Source: Glebionis coronaria (lineage: Eukaryota > Streptophyta > Magnoliopsida > Asterales > Asteraceae). Taken from it: DNA of 64,000 nucleotides. The notes under the pieces are model-generated. The model had not been told where the DNA came from, did no database searches, and saw nothing but the letters and a program-made list of their open reading frames with translations. Each line of letters begins with the position of its first letter. The stretch's first letter is position 1. The translations under genes and the position numbers were made by a program. The stretch covers positions 512,314,274 to 512,378,273 of the forward strand of contig CM046878.1 in the NCBI GenBank assembly GCA_025667525.1, read 5' to 3'. Shown in pieces: positions 1 to 13,303 of the stretch.

Positions 1-1060
1 TTCGGGATGGTTTTAAGTCATTTAGGACTTAGTTATAAAGTTTATTTCAAAATTTGATATTTTTTTATAAAAGTGTATATTTTACGTCTTTTACGGTAAA
101 ACGCGTAAATTTGACTAGTTTTACGGTTTTGAGGTTTTGGGAGCTTTAGGAGTTGAAATAAATTAAGGTAAATTAAGGTAATATTATTAATACATATACT
201 AATAATAAAATTAAATAAAAAACAAATTTTGAGGGGTAGGGTCGGTAAAAAAAAGAAAGAAAAAAGGAAAAGAGGAAAAAAGGAAACAAGTGTTTTACTT
301 GGACAAGGATTGTTTTGCTATACAAGGAACAATATACACAATACCAAACGAATTTTTCTTTTCCCCTGGTGTTTATAGTCGACTAAAGAAGATAAGAATT
401 AGGGTTCTTCATAAAAATTAGGTTTTCTTCATCTTCCATTGATTTAAGGTAAAAACCTTCATTAACCTTTTTAATTAAATTGTTTTTATGTTTAATTAAT
501 CATTCTTATGATGGATTAAGGGTTAGGGTTTATATAAAAACAGTAGATTAATGATGTATTAATCATAATATGATGATCATATAATCTAGGGCTTGTATTA
601 GAACGGTTATAGGTGATTAATTAGATCAATTTGTTTAAAACCCGTTTTTAAAAACTGGGCAGAATTTTGAGTCTATTGTTTTGATCATATCTCGAGTTCT
701 AGGAACATTCAAGATGCGATCAAACTAGCCCTGGATAGGTAATTGAGTTGGCTTTCTAAATAAAGAAACGAGAACTAAATTGGAGGTCGGGAAATGGGTC
801 AAAAACAGGTTACAACAGTCGGAGGTCAAAACAGTTTTGAATTCAGCCTGTTTTCTTTTTAAGTTTTGGGTTGTTTGGGGTACTTAGGGTTGCATTAGGA
901 TCTTCTCACGAACATGAGAGATGTTTTATATATTGTAGTAAGGATCTGCACTTGGGCTAAGATTGTGATTTAGGGTAAGACCCTCTAATGGTAATGAACT
1001 TTTCATACGTTTAAAATCAGTGAATTCTGGATAGGTAGCAATATATACACATATATCGGG
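1..1060 (+). repeat. Family-F gypsy LTR (F1), left part
   Basis: This is the 5' portion of a plus-strand Ty3/gypsy LTR; its first roughly 300 bp lie outside the window. It matches, in reverse complement, 29520-30525 of the second family-F LTR (shared landmarks: the TTCGGGATGGTTTTAAG start region, TTTTACGGTTTTGAGG, and the AATTCTGGATAGGTA end). The LTR resumes at 13304 after element A, so the two parts are one LTR split by a recent insertion. No coding sequence is seen. Confidence 0.8.
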
Positions 1061-4000
1061 TGTGACAATCCGTCAATTTATGGTTGATATTTTATTCCCA
1101 AATATTATTTAAAAACATTATTTTAATGTTAGAATATGAACTCACATATTTTTAGGAAGAAATTTGGATTTACGTCTTGGAGTAGCATCGACTACGTCTA
1201 AACCGGAGGATTCAACGTTACGTGCTTACGTTTACATACACCGTCTTTGGTAACAATCCGACATTTCAGAAAAATAAATTTATCCGTGAATACTATTTTG
1301 GAGTTTTAAATTTGTGTTGGTTCATAAACTCACAAATTTACGAGAAGAGACTAGGACTTACAATTTTATTTTAACGTCCTTTACGACTAAACCGGAAACC
1401 TTAGGATTACGTATTTACGTTTTCGAACTCTGTTTTTGATGAAACAATTTTTATTGGATTCGTTTTGTGACGTTGATTCATAATTTATAAAAACGTTTTT
1501 CGTAAAACGACCAGAGGGCACGCAAATCGAGGAAACTAGAATCAAGAAGTACCCGTAAATAATTGGGGATGAGACAAAAACAAGTTTTGCCCTACCCCCT
1601 ACACATGGGACGGCAAAACTATGGCACACCCTTATGTGTCAAGTTTTCCTTAACCAAGTTAACACATGTTAACTTGTAGCTTACTAAGTAAGCCTTCCAC
1701 TAACTAAAACCACCAACACAACACACCTAGTTTCATTTGTGACATGAAAAAACCACTCAACTCTCTCTCTCTCACTCACCTATGGCGTCCCAAATGCTCC
1801 ACAAAACACCCATCTCATACAAAAATTTAACCATAAACATATGTTATAATTAACATATGTTAATCTCCATCCAAAAAGATGAAGATTGGTGTAAATTATA
1901 ACATCAAAGGAGGAGTTTCTATGGAGTATTAGGGCTGATTTTCCACAAGGTTTCTATGAAGAATGGTGGTCATGAAGGTGGTCTTGGTGCATCATAAGTT
2001 TCTCCATCCAAAACCATGTCAAACTCATAACCTACATCAAGTTGGTGGTATAAAGATTGTCCTCCTCAACTTCTTGTTATTTTGATTATGTAAACATGTA
2101 TTTTATTTCCTATTGTATATATTTATGATGATTATATGATGATAAAAATGTTATGTGGGGATTTGTTGTTGATAATCATGGATAAAAAGGTGAAAAACTA
2201 TAAGAAACAAGGTTAAAATCTTGGTTAAATTTGATGGCTGTATAAAACAGTAAAGAAGTAAGTCATGAACTGATAAAATGATGAAGTAGGATGGATTTAC
2301 AGTAAGCTATGAGTCTTGTACACATGTGAGAGTTGGCCATGCAATGGAATCAAAATAATGAGTGAGATATGATCAAAACAAGTTTAAGGTATAAATCTGA
2401 GGTTACTGTTTTGGACGATTTTTAGAAACTATTTAGAAGATGATTCAACAGTAGCTATAAAAGAGTTAAATATAGCACATATCATGTAGTTTATGTGATA
2501 AAAATTTGAGCTTCTAATTCATTATAGAACTCTAGATATGCTAAAAATGGTGAACATGAAGTTAAAAATCAGATTTTTGGAAATAATGTTTATTATTATT
2601 ATATAAGCACTCACATTATAATATATAAAATGTAAAAATATAAACCCACTAACTTATAAAACTTATTTATATAAATGTATAAAAGGTTAATTAAATGGGT
2701 AAATTATATAAATGATGGTAAAATAATATTTATAAGTAATAAAAACTATAAACTTGATTTTTACGACTTTTTCGGCTATCGCCGTGAAATTAACGTTTTT
2801 CGCCAAATAAAACTTAGACGACCAAACCCGTCTAATGTAAAGTTTATAAAAGTTATATACTGATGTTTAAGTAACTAATACAAGTAAAAACCGATAAAAC
2901 CCGAACTATAAGAAATACGGACGTTAACGGACTAAATTAACGTTATTGGACTAATAATACAACAAAAACGGACTAGAACACTTATAAACTTATTGGGCTT
3001 AACCCATTTGGGCCCAACATGGAAAGTTTAAAATGGATTAAAACAAGTTAAATAACTTATAATAAGTTTATTGGACTTAAAACGTGTAAATAGGTAAAAC
3101 TAGTAAACTAGTATAAAAGTTATCGACATATAACACTAGAATGAGTAAATGAGGATATGTAAACCCACTTGATCATCATATATATATAATCATCATATGT
3201 ATACATAATTGGTATTTTTATAAAGTCATTGGACATAAGTCTAAGACCGAGTATTATTTGTCTAGGTTTCCGTGATTGAAGCACGTACCGTACGTCCGAA
3301 TTGCCGATAACCCGCCTTCCCACATCAACGTGAGTTCATAGCCTCGCACTCTTTTAAATGTTTTTATAAATGTTTTATAAACCCGCGAGGGAGATAACAT
3401 GTTAGTTTTATAAAATAGGACACCATTTGTCCCGATTGTTTGTTTATTGATTTTGGACCCGAATGATTGAATGATCCGATTGTATGACCCGATAAATGAT
3501 TAAAGGACCCGATAGATGAAATTAAATGGATTATTAAAGTTAGGTTATGTCACTAAAAGTCCCATTAGCATGAATTGTGAACTACCGGGAGTTGGTAGAC
3601 GCTTATGCATTTAATAGTACTATTTGGGGACGATCACCCCAGTTCGCGCCTTGACGGTTGATCCCCGTCGTGCCACATTGATTGGTAAGCGAATTAATGT
3701 ATGAGAAGATTTCAATAGCGTGACCTTTGTGACGACACGCTACTTTAGATGGGCAAAATTGGTATCGGGTTAGCTACCCGTTTTGGCTTTTGTAAGGTAA
3801 CAATGTCATGCGGCTTATAATAATCCAATCACCAAATATTACTAGACGCTCCGAATTACGATGTATTGCCTGACTAGCAATACTGGGTCATACTATTGAT
3901 ATTATGTTCGTGTTTTGGTTTTCATAACCATATTCATATAACGATTTTTATTCGCATACAATGTTATAAGACGTATTGTATGATGTTTTTACGACATTGG

Positions 4001-4477
4001 CTCGTATAATGATTTTTAAGGCAAATGCCTATATTACGATTTTCGATAAAGATTTGTATAAAATGATTTTGGCTATTTTATGGCCTATTAAAATGATTTG
4101 TACAAGATGATTTTCAGTAATAATTTTATACTGATATTATATTGATGGATTTCATTAAACTCTATAAATTCACTCGGCGTTATCGCTGACCTTTTCTTTT
4201 AACATGTTTTATCTCAGGTACTTGAAGGTAATTCTCGGGAAGACGACAAGAATTCATGGCCCGCACCTAAACTATATTTTCCATTCAAATACTTTGTAAA
4301 ACTTTGTATGAAATATAATGACTTGGGACCGATGTAACTTTGATGTTTATGAATGGAAATGATTTATTATTAAACGACGCGATTTTTATGCGTTGTCTAT
4401 GATGTGAGTAATGTGCTATCCCGTAACACCAACTAGTCTTCCGCTGTACTAAGTTGTATAAATTTGGGGGTGTTACA
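1061..4477 (+). repeat. 5' LTR of element A
   Basis: 3417-bp LTR with TGTGACA...TGTTACA termini. Differences seen from the 3' copy include single substitutions near 1255, 2440 and 2632. Small ORFs inside it (80 aa on minus at 1387-1629, 62 aa at 2675-2863, 67 aa on minus at 3120-3323) recur identically in the other LTR only because the LTRs are copies. I see no reason to call them genes. Confidence 0.93.
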
Positions 4478-4480
4478 GTT

Positions 4481-4492
4481 TGGTACCAGAGC
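4481..4492 (+). other. Primer-binding site of element A (tRNA-iMet type)
   Basis: TGGTACCAGAGC lies three bases after the LTR end. It differs by one base from TGGTATCAGAGC, the complement of the plant initiator Met tRNA 3' end. Confidence 0.85.
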
Positions 4493-7149
4493 TCTCGTTA
4501 TAGAGAACGAAAGATTTTTAAAACCAAGGTTTTGAATAAAACATTTCAAAATCTTTTAACTAAAAACATTTTTCACAAAATGTCTAAAAATCTTTTGACT
4601 ATAACGGTGCCGAAGAATTCCCGAGTTACCGACAAGGCCAAGACTGAGAAGTGTTATTTTAATATATATATACTTGGATTATATATATATATGATGTAAA
4701 TTGATTACATAATTGTTTGATGATTATTTTGATATTTATACGAGGTATTTATACGACGTAGATTGTCACAAGTAACCCTAACTCCCCTAGTAAATTAATC
4801 GAAGCTATTCTCGTAGGAATTCTAGCTATCCTAGATCTAAACCAAGTTGTGGATATTTATGATCCCGACAAATGGTTGATATTCGTAGAAATGTAGATAT
4901 TAGTTGATTGTGACATTGGAGAAGAATTGGCGAGATTAAATTTGATATCGGTGTCATGACGATCTTTCCTTATAGAGTGGAGTTTGACAAAACGTTATCA
5001 CCTAGAAAGATGTCATCTGATTCGTTGTCATCCAATTCTTAAATTTGAAATCGAAAGGGTGAATGTTGCACTTGAGGCTGTTATTGGAACCATTACCCAA
5101 AAGCCTCATGCCACTAATACCTTTCCGAGAAGTCTAAGTTGAATGATCAAGTCATTTCATATTAATGACTCATTTGATAATTGTTGTTGTGAGAGCTATA
5201 GGATTGGAAATTAAGTGTTGATTCATATTGAGATTGTATTGCCTTTACAAGGCCAAAGAATAAGATTGAAAGTATTGGAATATGAGGTAGGATATTGAAT
5301 TGAGTATAAAATTGGTTGAAACTTGAATAAAGTAAAATTTAACCCATATGGAATATGAGATTATAAATAGAAGTCGTTAAGTTTTGTGATTGAATTATAA
5401 GGTTTTAAATGATTGTTAGTTCGTGTTAAGGGTTGTTCCTAGGCCATTGTCCACTAACGAGGATGCCTAGTGTCCAAGAAATAAATTGAAGAAATCTTCT
5501 TCTGAATTGAGACCGATGGATCTTCTGGGACATGTGGAACACCTAATGACTCTTGTAGGTTAGCATTCATTATGGTATCTTTTAAAAATCCCTAACTTAA
5601 CTGAGATATCAGTTGGTAGGATGAGTTTTGAGAATTGTATGACATAGTGACATATAATGTGTTACGGTACAATTTTGACTTGTTTGTGATTAGTGAAAAG
5701 ACTACCTTTGATTGCTAAATTCTACATGTATCGATGATATCTATCTTTTATTGCTTCATCCTAATGATCGCATTAGTGATGCAATATTGAACAAGTACTC
5801 ATCTCGATTTGAGTTACGTTGTGAATTATTCTTTTTGAGTGCCATCGAACTCATGAACCTCATGATTATCTGGCTAAAGCTCATTTCCTATCATATTGTA
5901 GTTAAGTTCTTGGTAAACAACTCTTCATCACTCTTTTGCAGATCACTCATTGTTTTTATAAGATAAAACAGTATGCTTTGAGAAAAATTGAATTTTCATC
6001 ACTATAAGGATTATTCATAGTGAGATTTATAAGTGATTGTTATTGAAATGAAGTTGTTTATAAGACACCTTGGAAAACCTAATTGTTTTCATAACAAAGA
6101 AAATCTTTGTAAAATTAAATTTTGATTCTTATTTAAGAATTAAGCATGAAAATGTTTTCATTATAAACATGATGGTAAAATTTTGACGAACTGAGTATTG
6201 CATCGTTAATCTTGAAATTGTATATAGTTGCGCGCCTACATACAATTTGGAATGGACTATGCAAGACTGATTAGTAGTCACCATAAAACTAATAAATAAA
6301 CACTACACTTTCTTTGAAGATTGTGAAAAGATTAAATTTTTATGAGATCTGCAAGAAGTGAAAAATAGGGACATAATGTTAGAGACATCTACATATGTAC
6401 CCGTGCCATCTATTCTTCTGAGTTGAATTTACTCATCTGTGGAATTTGTCTTATTTGACAATTGACAATTCTTTCTTGTCCAATTCTCCCGTAGTGAGAT
6501 TCTTAGGAAAAGTATATGATTACCGAGTGTTGATACCCGACTGGATGTATTGACGTTCTTATCATTTCTTATGATTTGATTTCATTTGAATGACCTGGGT
6601 AACGATCCGAGGAGCTTTCGAATGCGTACTCAAATTATGAAAACATGGGATATATTCATATTCGTTAAATGTTTTCGTCTGTATCTGATTTGAAATTCTC
6701 TCGCATAGATTATGCGTTGACCTTACTCTTTTAATAGTAGTTGTGTATCCTAATATCCCTGAATTTGTGAAGGATTATGAATAATTATTAGTCTTTTGAG
6801 AAGTTCACATCTTATCGACGGCAATGAAACTAGAAAGTTGATAGTGCCAGTAGAATAAATTGATTAATTATGACATGACGATATTGTCTTAATTGATGGG
6901 AACTCGAGTAGAATTCCCCTAAATGATAAGATGTTGATTATCAAAAGTGATCTAAATAATTCTTGATGGATGACGATATCCTGTATTTAGACTTGAAATC
7001 TATACCGTGAATGGTTGTGAACTAGTCATAGATATTATAATCTAGAAAGAACTTAACATGAAGGTATTAAAAGATGTTTATGTTATCTGAAACCTTAGTA
7101 AGTATTTGTTGATGAATTACCTATACTTTCGCCAGTAAGGCAAGATTGA
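4493..7149 (+). other. Element A interior, gag region, no recognisable coding
   Basis: By position this should hold gag and protease. I find no zinc knuckle, no DSG/DTG protease motif and no ORF above about 84 codons. The sequence is AT-rich with stops in all frames. It is either decayed beyond reading by eye or replaced by unrelated sequence. Confidence 0.5.
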
Positions 7150-7680
7150 ATTTGGTATTGATTATATTCCCGGTGTTGCACCTGTGACTTGTGCACTGTA
7201 CGTCAGTACCATCTAAATTAAAGGAATTACCGTACAACTGAGAAAGTTGTCGGAGAAAGATTTTATTATACCAAGCCTGTCATCCTGAAGAGCTATGGTG
7301 TTATCTTTCCTTATATTTATAGATTACTGTGACTGAGTAAATTTACAATCGAAAACGATATCCATAACTCGAAATGGAAGATTTGTTCGATCATTTACAA
7401 GGTTCTAGCGTATGTTTTAAGGATTTGATCCACGGCATGGTTATTATCAACTTCGCATCTGCGAAAAAGATTATCTATTCCAATCACTACATCCGGTACT
7501 TGTAATGAACGTTATGAGTTTCACGTGATGTCATTTGGATTGACCAATGCACATGTAGCATTCATAAATTTGGTGAATCGCGTGTGTAGGCTGTAATTTG
7601 ATAAATTCATGCTCGTGATCATTAAGGACCATTTGTTTGTTTATAAGAATAAGAATGAGTTTATAATTATTAATAGATTG
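7150..7680 (+). pseudogene. Decayed gypsy reverse transcriptase of element A
   Basis: Fragments in shifting frames match the Ty3/gypsy RT in the right order. First comes a segment reading IDYIPGVAPVT (family: the IPG-AP-YR entry of RT, near 7157). A finger/palm piece reading MEDLFDHLQGSS follows near 7375, then a GYYQLRI piece near 7440, and YEFHVMSFGLTNA near 7510-7555. Last is a region (7580-7660) where the YIDD-type catalytic box is expected but reads IIKDH, so the metal-binding Asp pair is lost. There are several frameshifts and stops. The order and spacing resemble Tekay/Del chromovirus RT. It cannot encode an active enzyme. Confidence 0.75.
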
Positions 7681-8749
7681 CCCTTAGATGACTGAGAAAT
7701 AAAAACATGTACCTTGAATAATTAACACGTGATTAAAGACTTGAACCTTTACATGATTTAACCATGTGATTAATAGATGATGGAATATATTGACTCTTTA
7801 AAAATTAAGAGCCCTTTTAAAACTGTTAGTATTACTAAAAAGAAAATGGAAATATGTTTTGACGAATGTTTTAACAAAGGATTTTTAGGGATTATTCCCT
7901 TATACACAAACCATTTAACTAAACTTCTATTTAGGGGTAAATGTTTGTGTATACCTCCAGATAACTTAAAAAGGATTGAGGAAAACCATTTATGCCATAA
8001 CCTGAAAATTTGAAACGACACTTTTTACTTTTTAAACTAAGAAAACTTTGACCAAAGTATAAACAAAGGTTTTTCGAACATTTACGAATCTTATTAAATA
8101 TTTTCGATAAATCAACAAGAATCCTGTTAATTAAATTCAAATTATTTTTGAACATTTTATATAATTGGTCGAACTAAGAAATTTAAAACTTTTACGTTTA
8201 CGCTTCATAAAAAAAAATTAACTAATAATTATGTAATTAATTATAATAATTATCGACGCTTTAGACGTCAGAGTGAGTAAAACAGATAAAGATAATAGTA
8301 AAGACGAAACTGAAACATAGAAAATATGAAGAAAGGTGAACGTAATATTTGACGCATAATATAGAAGGAATATCTGAGTGAATTGTGGACATGATAATTA
8401 TATCATCATGAGAAGTGAATATAGATACCGACGCATTATGAAGAAAAGATAAAGAACTAGTTAGGACATATTCCTTAATAATTAAGGTGCAAAATAAAGT
8501 GCTGAACGATATAAAAATAAACAATATTTGTAAAAAGGATAATATAAATAGTGAAGGGTTCACGGCTAATGTGAACAATTAAAAGTTGAGAAGCCGATAG
8601 CGCTGAATGTATAAAAGGCCACTTGTGGTTGTCTAAATACGGGGATTGTGAGATATAGTTGTGTTAGAATTTGTAAGTATAAGTATTATATGTATGTCAT
8701 TTTTGACTAAAAGTATCTTTGTCTGAAGAAGTTGTACTAATGACAAATT
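7681..8749 (+). other. Element A interior, RNase H to integrase region, unreadable
   Basis: About 1 kb between the RT and integrase remnants. RNase H and the integrase zinc domain would be expected here, but I could not recognise either. Only short opposite-strand ORFs (68-105 aa) are present and they look accidental. Confidence 0.4.
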
Positions 8750-9060
8750 ATGAAGGCAGATATCGCCTCATACATTAGTAAACATCTAGCTATTGCAAAG
8801 GTCATCATCTGAACTGGATTCAATTTGGGTCATCGTCGACAGACTGACCAAATATGCTAATATCATTCCCGTTAATGATAAACGCAAAAGAGTTATGTAA
8901 ACATAGTGTGCCTGTATCAAACATCTAAATCAAGATCCTCGCTTCGCATCGAATTTCTAGAGATTTGCTCAGAAATCCTTGAGAACGAACCTTGATGAGA
9001 GTACTATGTACCATCCCAAATCGAAGGGACGAGGTAAAGTAACGATACAGAGTAATATAA
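8750..9060 (+). pseudogene. Decayed gypsy integrase core of element A
   Basis: The segment translates in mixed frames to pieces of the Ty3/gypsy integrase core. A KADIASYISKHLAIAK stretch (zinc-domain tail, near 8752) is followed by VDRLTKYAN (first catalytic Asp region, near 8840). Next come a DPRFASNF segment (second Asp region, near 8935) and STMYHPKSKG (near 9000, just before the catalytic Glu). In-frame stops and frameshifts separate them. The downstream stretch to 9886 has weak similarity to the integrase C-terminal/chromodomain tail, including a GPECTWE-like echo near 9785. It is inactive. Confidence 0.65.
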
Positions 9061-9886
9061 GTGTTGTTTTATGTTTGAATGATTGACCTTTGGTAATAGA
9101 CCGTATAATCGTTTTCCTTTGGAGAGATTATCATTGATAATCATCATATTAGGATTGAGATCAAATCTTGTTAGGATCTAAATATTAGAGCATCTGTAAG
9201 CAGAAGTTGAGATGAAGACATCCGACATACACCCACTGTGAGTTGGACATGTCTTTTAGGTTTAAGGTTCCTATGATGGCGAACCTATCCTTACAAAATA
9301 CCCGACCCGCGAAATCTGAAATGATTGTTGAAATTTAGGATTTGATTATTAACTGCCAAAGGTGGGCAGGAGGTTATGTGAATGTGAAATGTAGATCTTG
9401 AAGTGCCAAATGGGTAGCGAAGTTATGCCACAATTTTTAACCTTGGAAAAATGAATTCATGATCTGACAAATCATGGGATATAAGTCCCCGTTGTTTGGG
9501 ACCATTGAGATGATGTGAAAGATTGGTTTGAAAGGCATATAAGCTGGATCTACCCTAGGACTTCGAAGACTGCGTGAATTATGTTTCGTATATCGAACTT
9601 GATGGAATATCTATCAAGTGAAATTCTGATTATTCTTAATAGAGCTTAGATCGGCGAAAAGTTGCATTCATCAAAAACCCATGAACATCATGGATAGAGA
9701 AAGTAAGTCAACATTAAGCCTGATCTTATTCCCGTAGTTATGTTTGATGAAACTCGCGTATTGTAATTACACTTGTGAGAAAAGACCGAATGTGGAGGAA
9801 ATACCCGCATGGCTTTAACTCTATAAGAAGCGAGTAGTAAGGTAAGATGATCTTTGAGGACAAAGATCCTGTTTAGGGGTAAATGC

Positions 9887-12800
9887 TGTGACAATCCGTC
9901 AATTTATGGTTGATATTTTATTCCCAAATATTATTTAAAAACATTATTTTAATGTTAGAATATGAACTCACATATTTTTAGGAAGAAATTTGGATTTACG
10001 TCTTGGAGTAGCATCGACTACGTCTAAACCGGAGGATTCAACGTTACGTGCTTACGTTTACATACACCGTCTTTGGTAACAGTCCGACATTTCAGAAAAA
10101 TAAATTTATCCGTGAATACTATTTTGGAGTTTTAAATTTGTGTTGGTTCATAAACTCACAAATTTACGAGAAGAGACTAGGACTTACAATTTTATTTTAA
10201 CGTCCTTTACGACTAAACCGGAAACCTTAGGATTACGTATTTACGTTTTCGAACTCTGTTTTTGATGAAACAATTTTTATTGGATTCGTTTTGTGACGTT
10301 GATTCATAATTTATAAAAACGTTTTTCGTAAAACGACCAGAGGGCACGCAAATCGAGGAAACTAGAATCAAGAAGTACCCGTAAATAATTGGGGATGAGA
10401 CAAAAACAAGTTTTGCCCTACCCCCTACACATGGGACGGCAAAACTATGGCACACCCTTATGTGTCAAGTTTTCCTTAACCAAGTTAACACATGTTAACT
10501 TGTAGCTTACTAAGTAAGCCTTCCACTAACTAAAACCACCAACACAACACACCTAGTTTCATTTGTGACATGAAAAAACCACTCAACTCTCTCTCTCTCA
10601 CTCACCTATGGCGTCCCAAATGCTCCACAAAACACCCATCTCATACAAAAATTTAACCATAAACATATGTTATAATTAACATATGTTAATCTCCATCCAA
10701 AAAGATGAAGATTGGTGTAAATTATAACATCAAAGGAGGAGTTTCTATGGAGTATTAGGGCTGATTTTCCACAAGGTTTCTATGAAGAATGGTGGTCATG
10801 AAGGTGGTCTTGGTGCATCATAAGTTTCTCCATCCAAAACCATGTCAAACTCATAACCTACATCAAGTTGGTGGTATAAAGATTGTCCTCCTCAACTTCT
10901 TGTTATTTTGATTATGTAAACATGTATTTTATTTCCTATTGTATATATTTATGATGATTATATGATGATAAAAATGTTATGTGGGGATTTGTTGTTGATA
11001 ATCATGGATAAAAAGGTGAAAAACTATAAGAAACAAGGTTAAAATCTTGGTTAAATTTGATGGCTGTATAAAACAGTAAAGAAGTAAGTCATGAACTGAT
11101 AAAATGATGAAGTAGGATGGATTTACAGTAAGCTATGAGTCTTGTACACATGTGAGAGTTGGCCATGCAATGGAATCAAAATAATGAGTGAGATATGATC
11201 AAAACAAGTTTAAGGTATAAATCTGAGGTTACTGTTTTGGACGATTTTTAGAAACTATTTAGAAGATTATTCAACAGTAGCTATAAAAGAGTTAAATATA
11301 GCACATATCATGTAGTTTATGTGATAAAAATTTGAGCTTCTAATTCATTATAGAACTCTAGATATGCTAAAAATGGTGAACATGAAGTTAAAAATCAGAT
11401 TTTTGGAAATAATGTTTATTATTATTATATAAGCACTCACATTATAATATATAAAATGTTAAAATATAAACCCACTAACTTATAAAACTTATTTATATAA
11501 ATGTATAAAAGGTTAATTAAATGGGTAAATTATATAAATGATGGTAAAATAATATTTATAAGTAATAAAAACTATAAACTTGATTTTTACGACTTTTTCG
11601 GCTATCGCCGTGAAATTAACGTTTTTCGCCAAATAAAACTTAGACGACCAAACCCGTCTAATGTAAAGTTTATAAAAGTTATATACTGATGTTTAAGTAA
11701 CTAATACAAGTAAAAACCGATAAAACCCGAACTATAAGAAATACGGACGTTAACGGACTAAATTAACGTTATTGGACTAATAATACAACAAAAACGGACT
11801 AGAACACTTATAAACTTATTGGGCTTAACCCATTTGGGCCCAACATGGAAAGTTTAAAATGGATTAAAACAAGTTAAATAACTTATAATAAGTTTATTGG
11901 ACTTAAAACGTGTAAATAGGTAAAACTAGTAAACTAGTATAAAAGTTATCGACATATAACACTAGAATGAGTAAATGAGGATATGTAAACCCACTTGATC
12001 ATCATATATATATAATCATCATATGTATACATAATTGGTATTTTTATAAAGTCATTGGACATAAGTCTAAGACCGAGTATTATTTGTCTAGGTTTCCGTG
12101 ATTGAAGCACGTACCGTACGTCCGAATTGCCGATAACCCGCCTTCCCACATCAACGTGAGTTCATAGCCTCGCACTCTTTTAAATGTTTTTATAAATGTT
12201 TTATAAACCCGCGAGGGAGATAACATGTTAGTTTTATAAAATAGGACACCATTTGTCCCGATTGTTTGTTTATTGATTTTGGACCCGAATGATTGAATGA
12301 TCCGATTGTATGACCCGATAAATGATTAAAGGACCCGATAGATGAAATTAAATGGATTATTAAAGTTAGGTTATGTCACTAAAAGTCCCATTAGCATGAA
12401 TTGTGAACTACCGGGAGTTGGTAGACGCTTATGCATTTAATAGTACTATTTGGGGACGATCACCCCAGTTCGCGCCTTGACGGTTGATCCCCGTCGTGCC
12501 ACATTGATTGGTAAGCGAATTAATGTATGAGAAGATTTCAATAGCGTGACCTTTGTGACGACACGCTACTTTAGATGGGCAAAATTGGTATCGGGTTAGC
12601 TACCCGTTTTGGCTTTTGTAAGGTAACAATGTCATGCGGCTTATAATAATCCAATCACCAAATATTACTAGACGCTCCGAATTACGATGTATTGCCTGAC
12701 TAGCAATACTGGGTCATACTATTGATATTATGTTCGTGTTTTGGTTTTCATAACCATATTCATATAACGATTTTTATTCGCATACAATGTTATAAGACGT

Positions 12801-13303
12801 ATTGTATGATGTTTTTACGACATTGGCTCGTATAATGATTTTTAAGGCAAATGCCTATATTACGATTTTCGATAAAGATTTGTATAAAATGATTTTGGCT
12901 ATTTTATGGCCTATTAAAATGATTTGTACAAGATGATTTTCAGTAATAATTTTATACTGATATTATATTGATGGATTTCATTAAACTCTATAAATTCACT
13001 CGGCGTTATCGCTGACCTTTTCTTTTAACATGTTTTATCTCAGGTACTTGAAGGTAATTCTCGGGAAGACGACAAGAATTCATGGCCCGCACCTAAACTA
13101 TATTTTCCATTCAAATACTTTGTAAAACTTTGTATGAAATATAATGACTTGGGACCGATGTAACTTTGATGTTTATGAATGGAAATGATTTATTATTAAA
13201 CGACGCGATTTTTATGCGTTGTCTATGATGTGAGTAATGTGCTATCCCGTAACACCAACTAGTCTTCCGCTGTACTAAGTTGTATAAATTTGGGGGTGTT
13301 ACA
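9887..13303 (+). repeat. 3' LTR of element A
   Basis: Direct copy of 1061-4477. It follows the polypurine stretch at 9872-9886 and is followed by the TSD TCGGG at 13304-13308. It differs from the 5' LTR at about three positions (near 10082, 11267 and 11460). Confidence 0.93.

Larger units (their letters stand above)
1061..13303 (+). mobile_element. Complete LTR retrotransposon A, Ty3/gypsy (Tekay/Del-like), non-autonomous
   Basis: Two direct LTRs (1061-4477 and 9887-13303) start TGTGACAATC and end GTGTTACA. The element is flanked by a 5-bp target-site duplication TCGGG at 1056-1060 and 13304-13308. A tRNA-iMet primer-binding site follows the left LTR. A purine-rich tract, TTTAGGGGTAAATGC, precedes the right one. 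The LTRs are the same length (3417 bp, constant offset 8826) and I found only about three substitutions by eye. The 5.4-kb interior holds recognisable but badly broken chromovirus-type RT, integrase and C-terminal remnants and no long ORF, so this copy must have moved using proteins from another element. It sits inside a family-F LTR. Confidence 0.93.

Noticed and set aside
1387..1629. 80-codon minus ORF repeated identically at 10213-10455
   Set aside because: Sits in the LTRs of element A, antisense to the element, and matches no family I know. Identity reflects LTR duplication.
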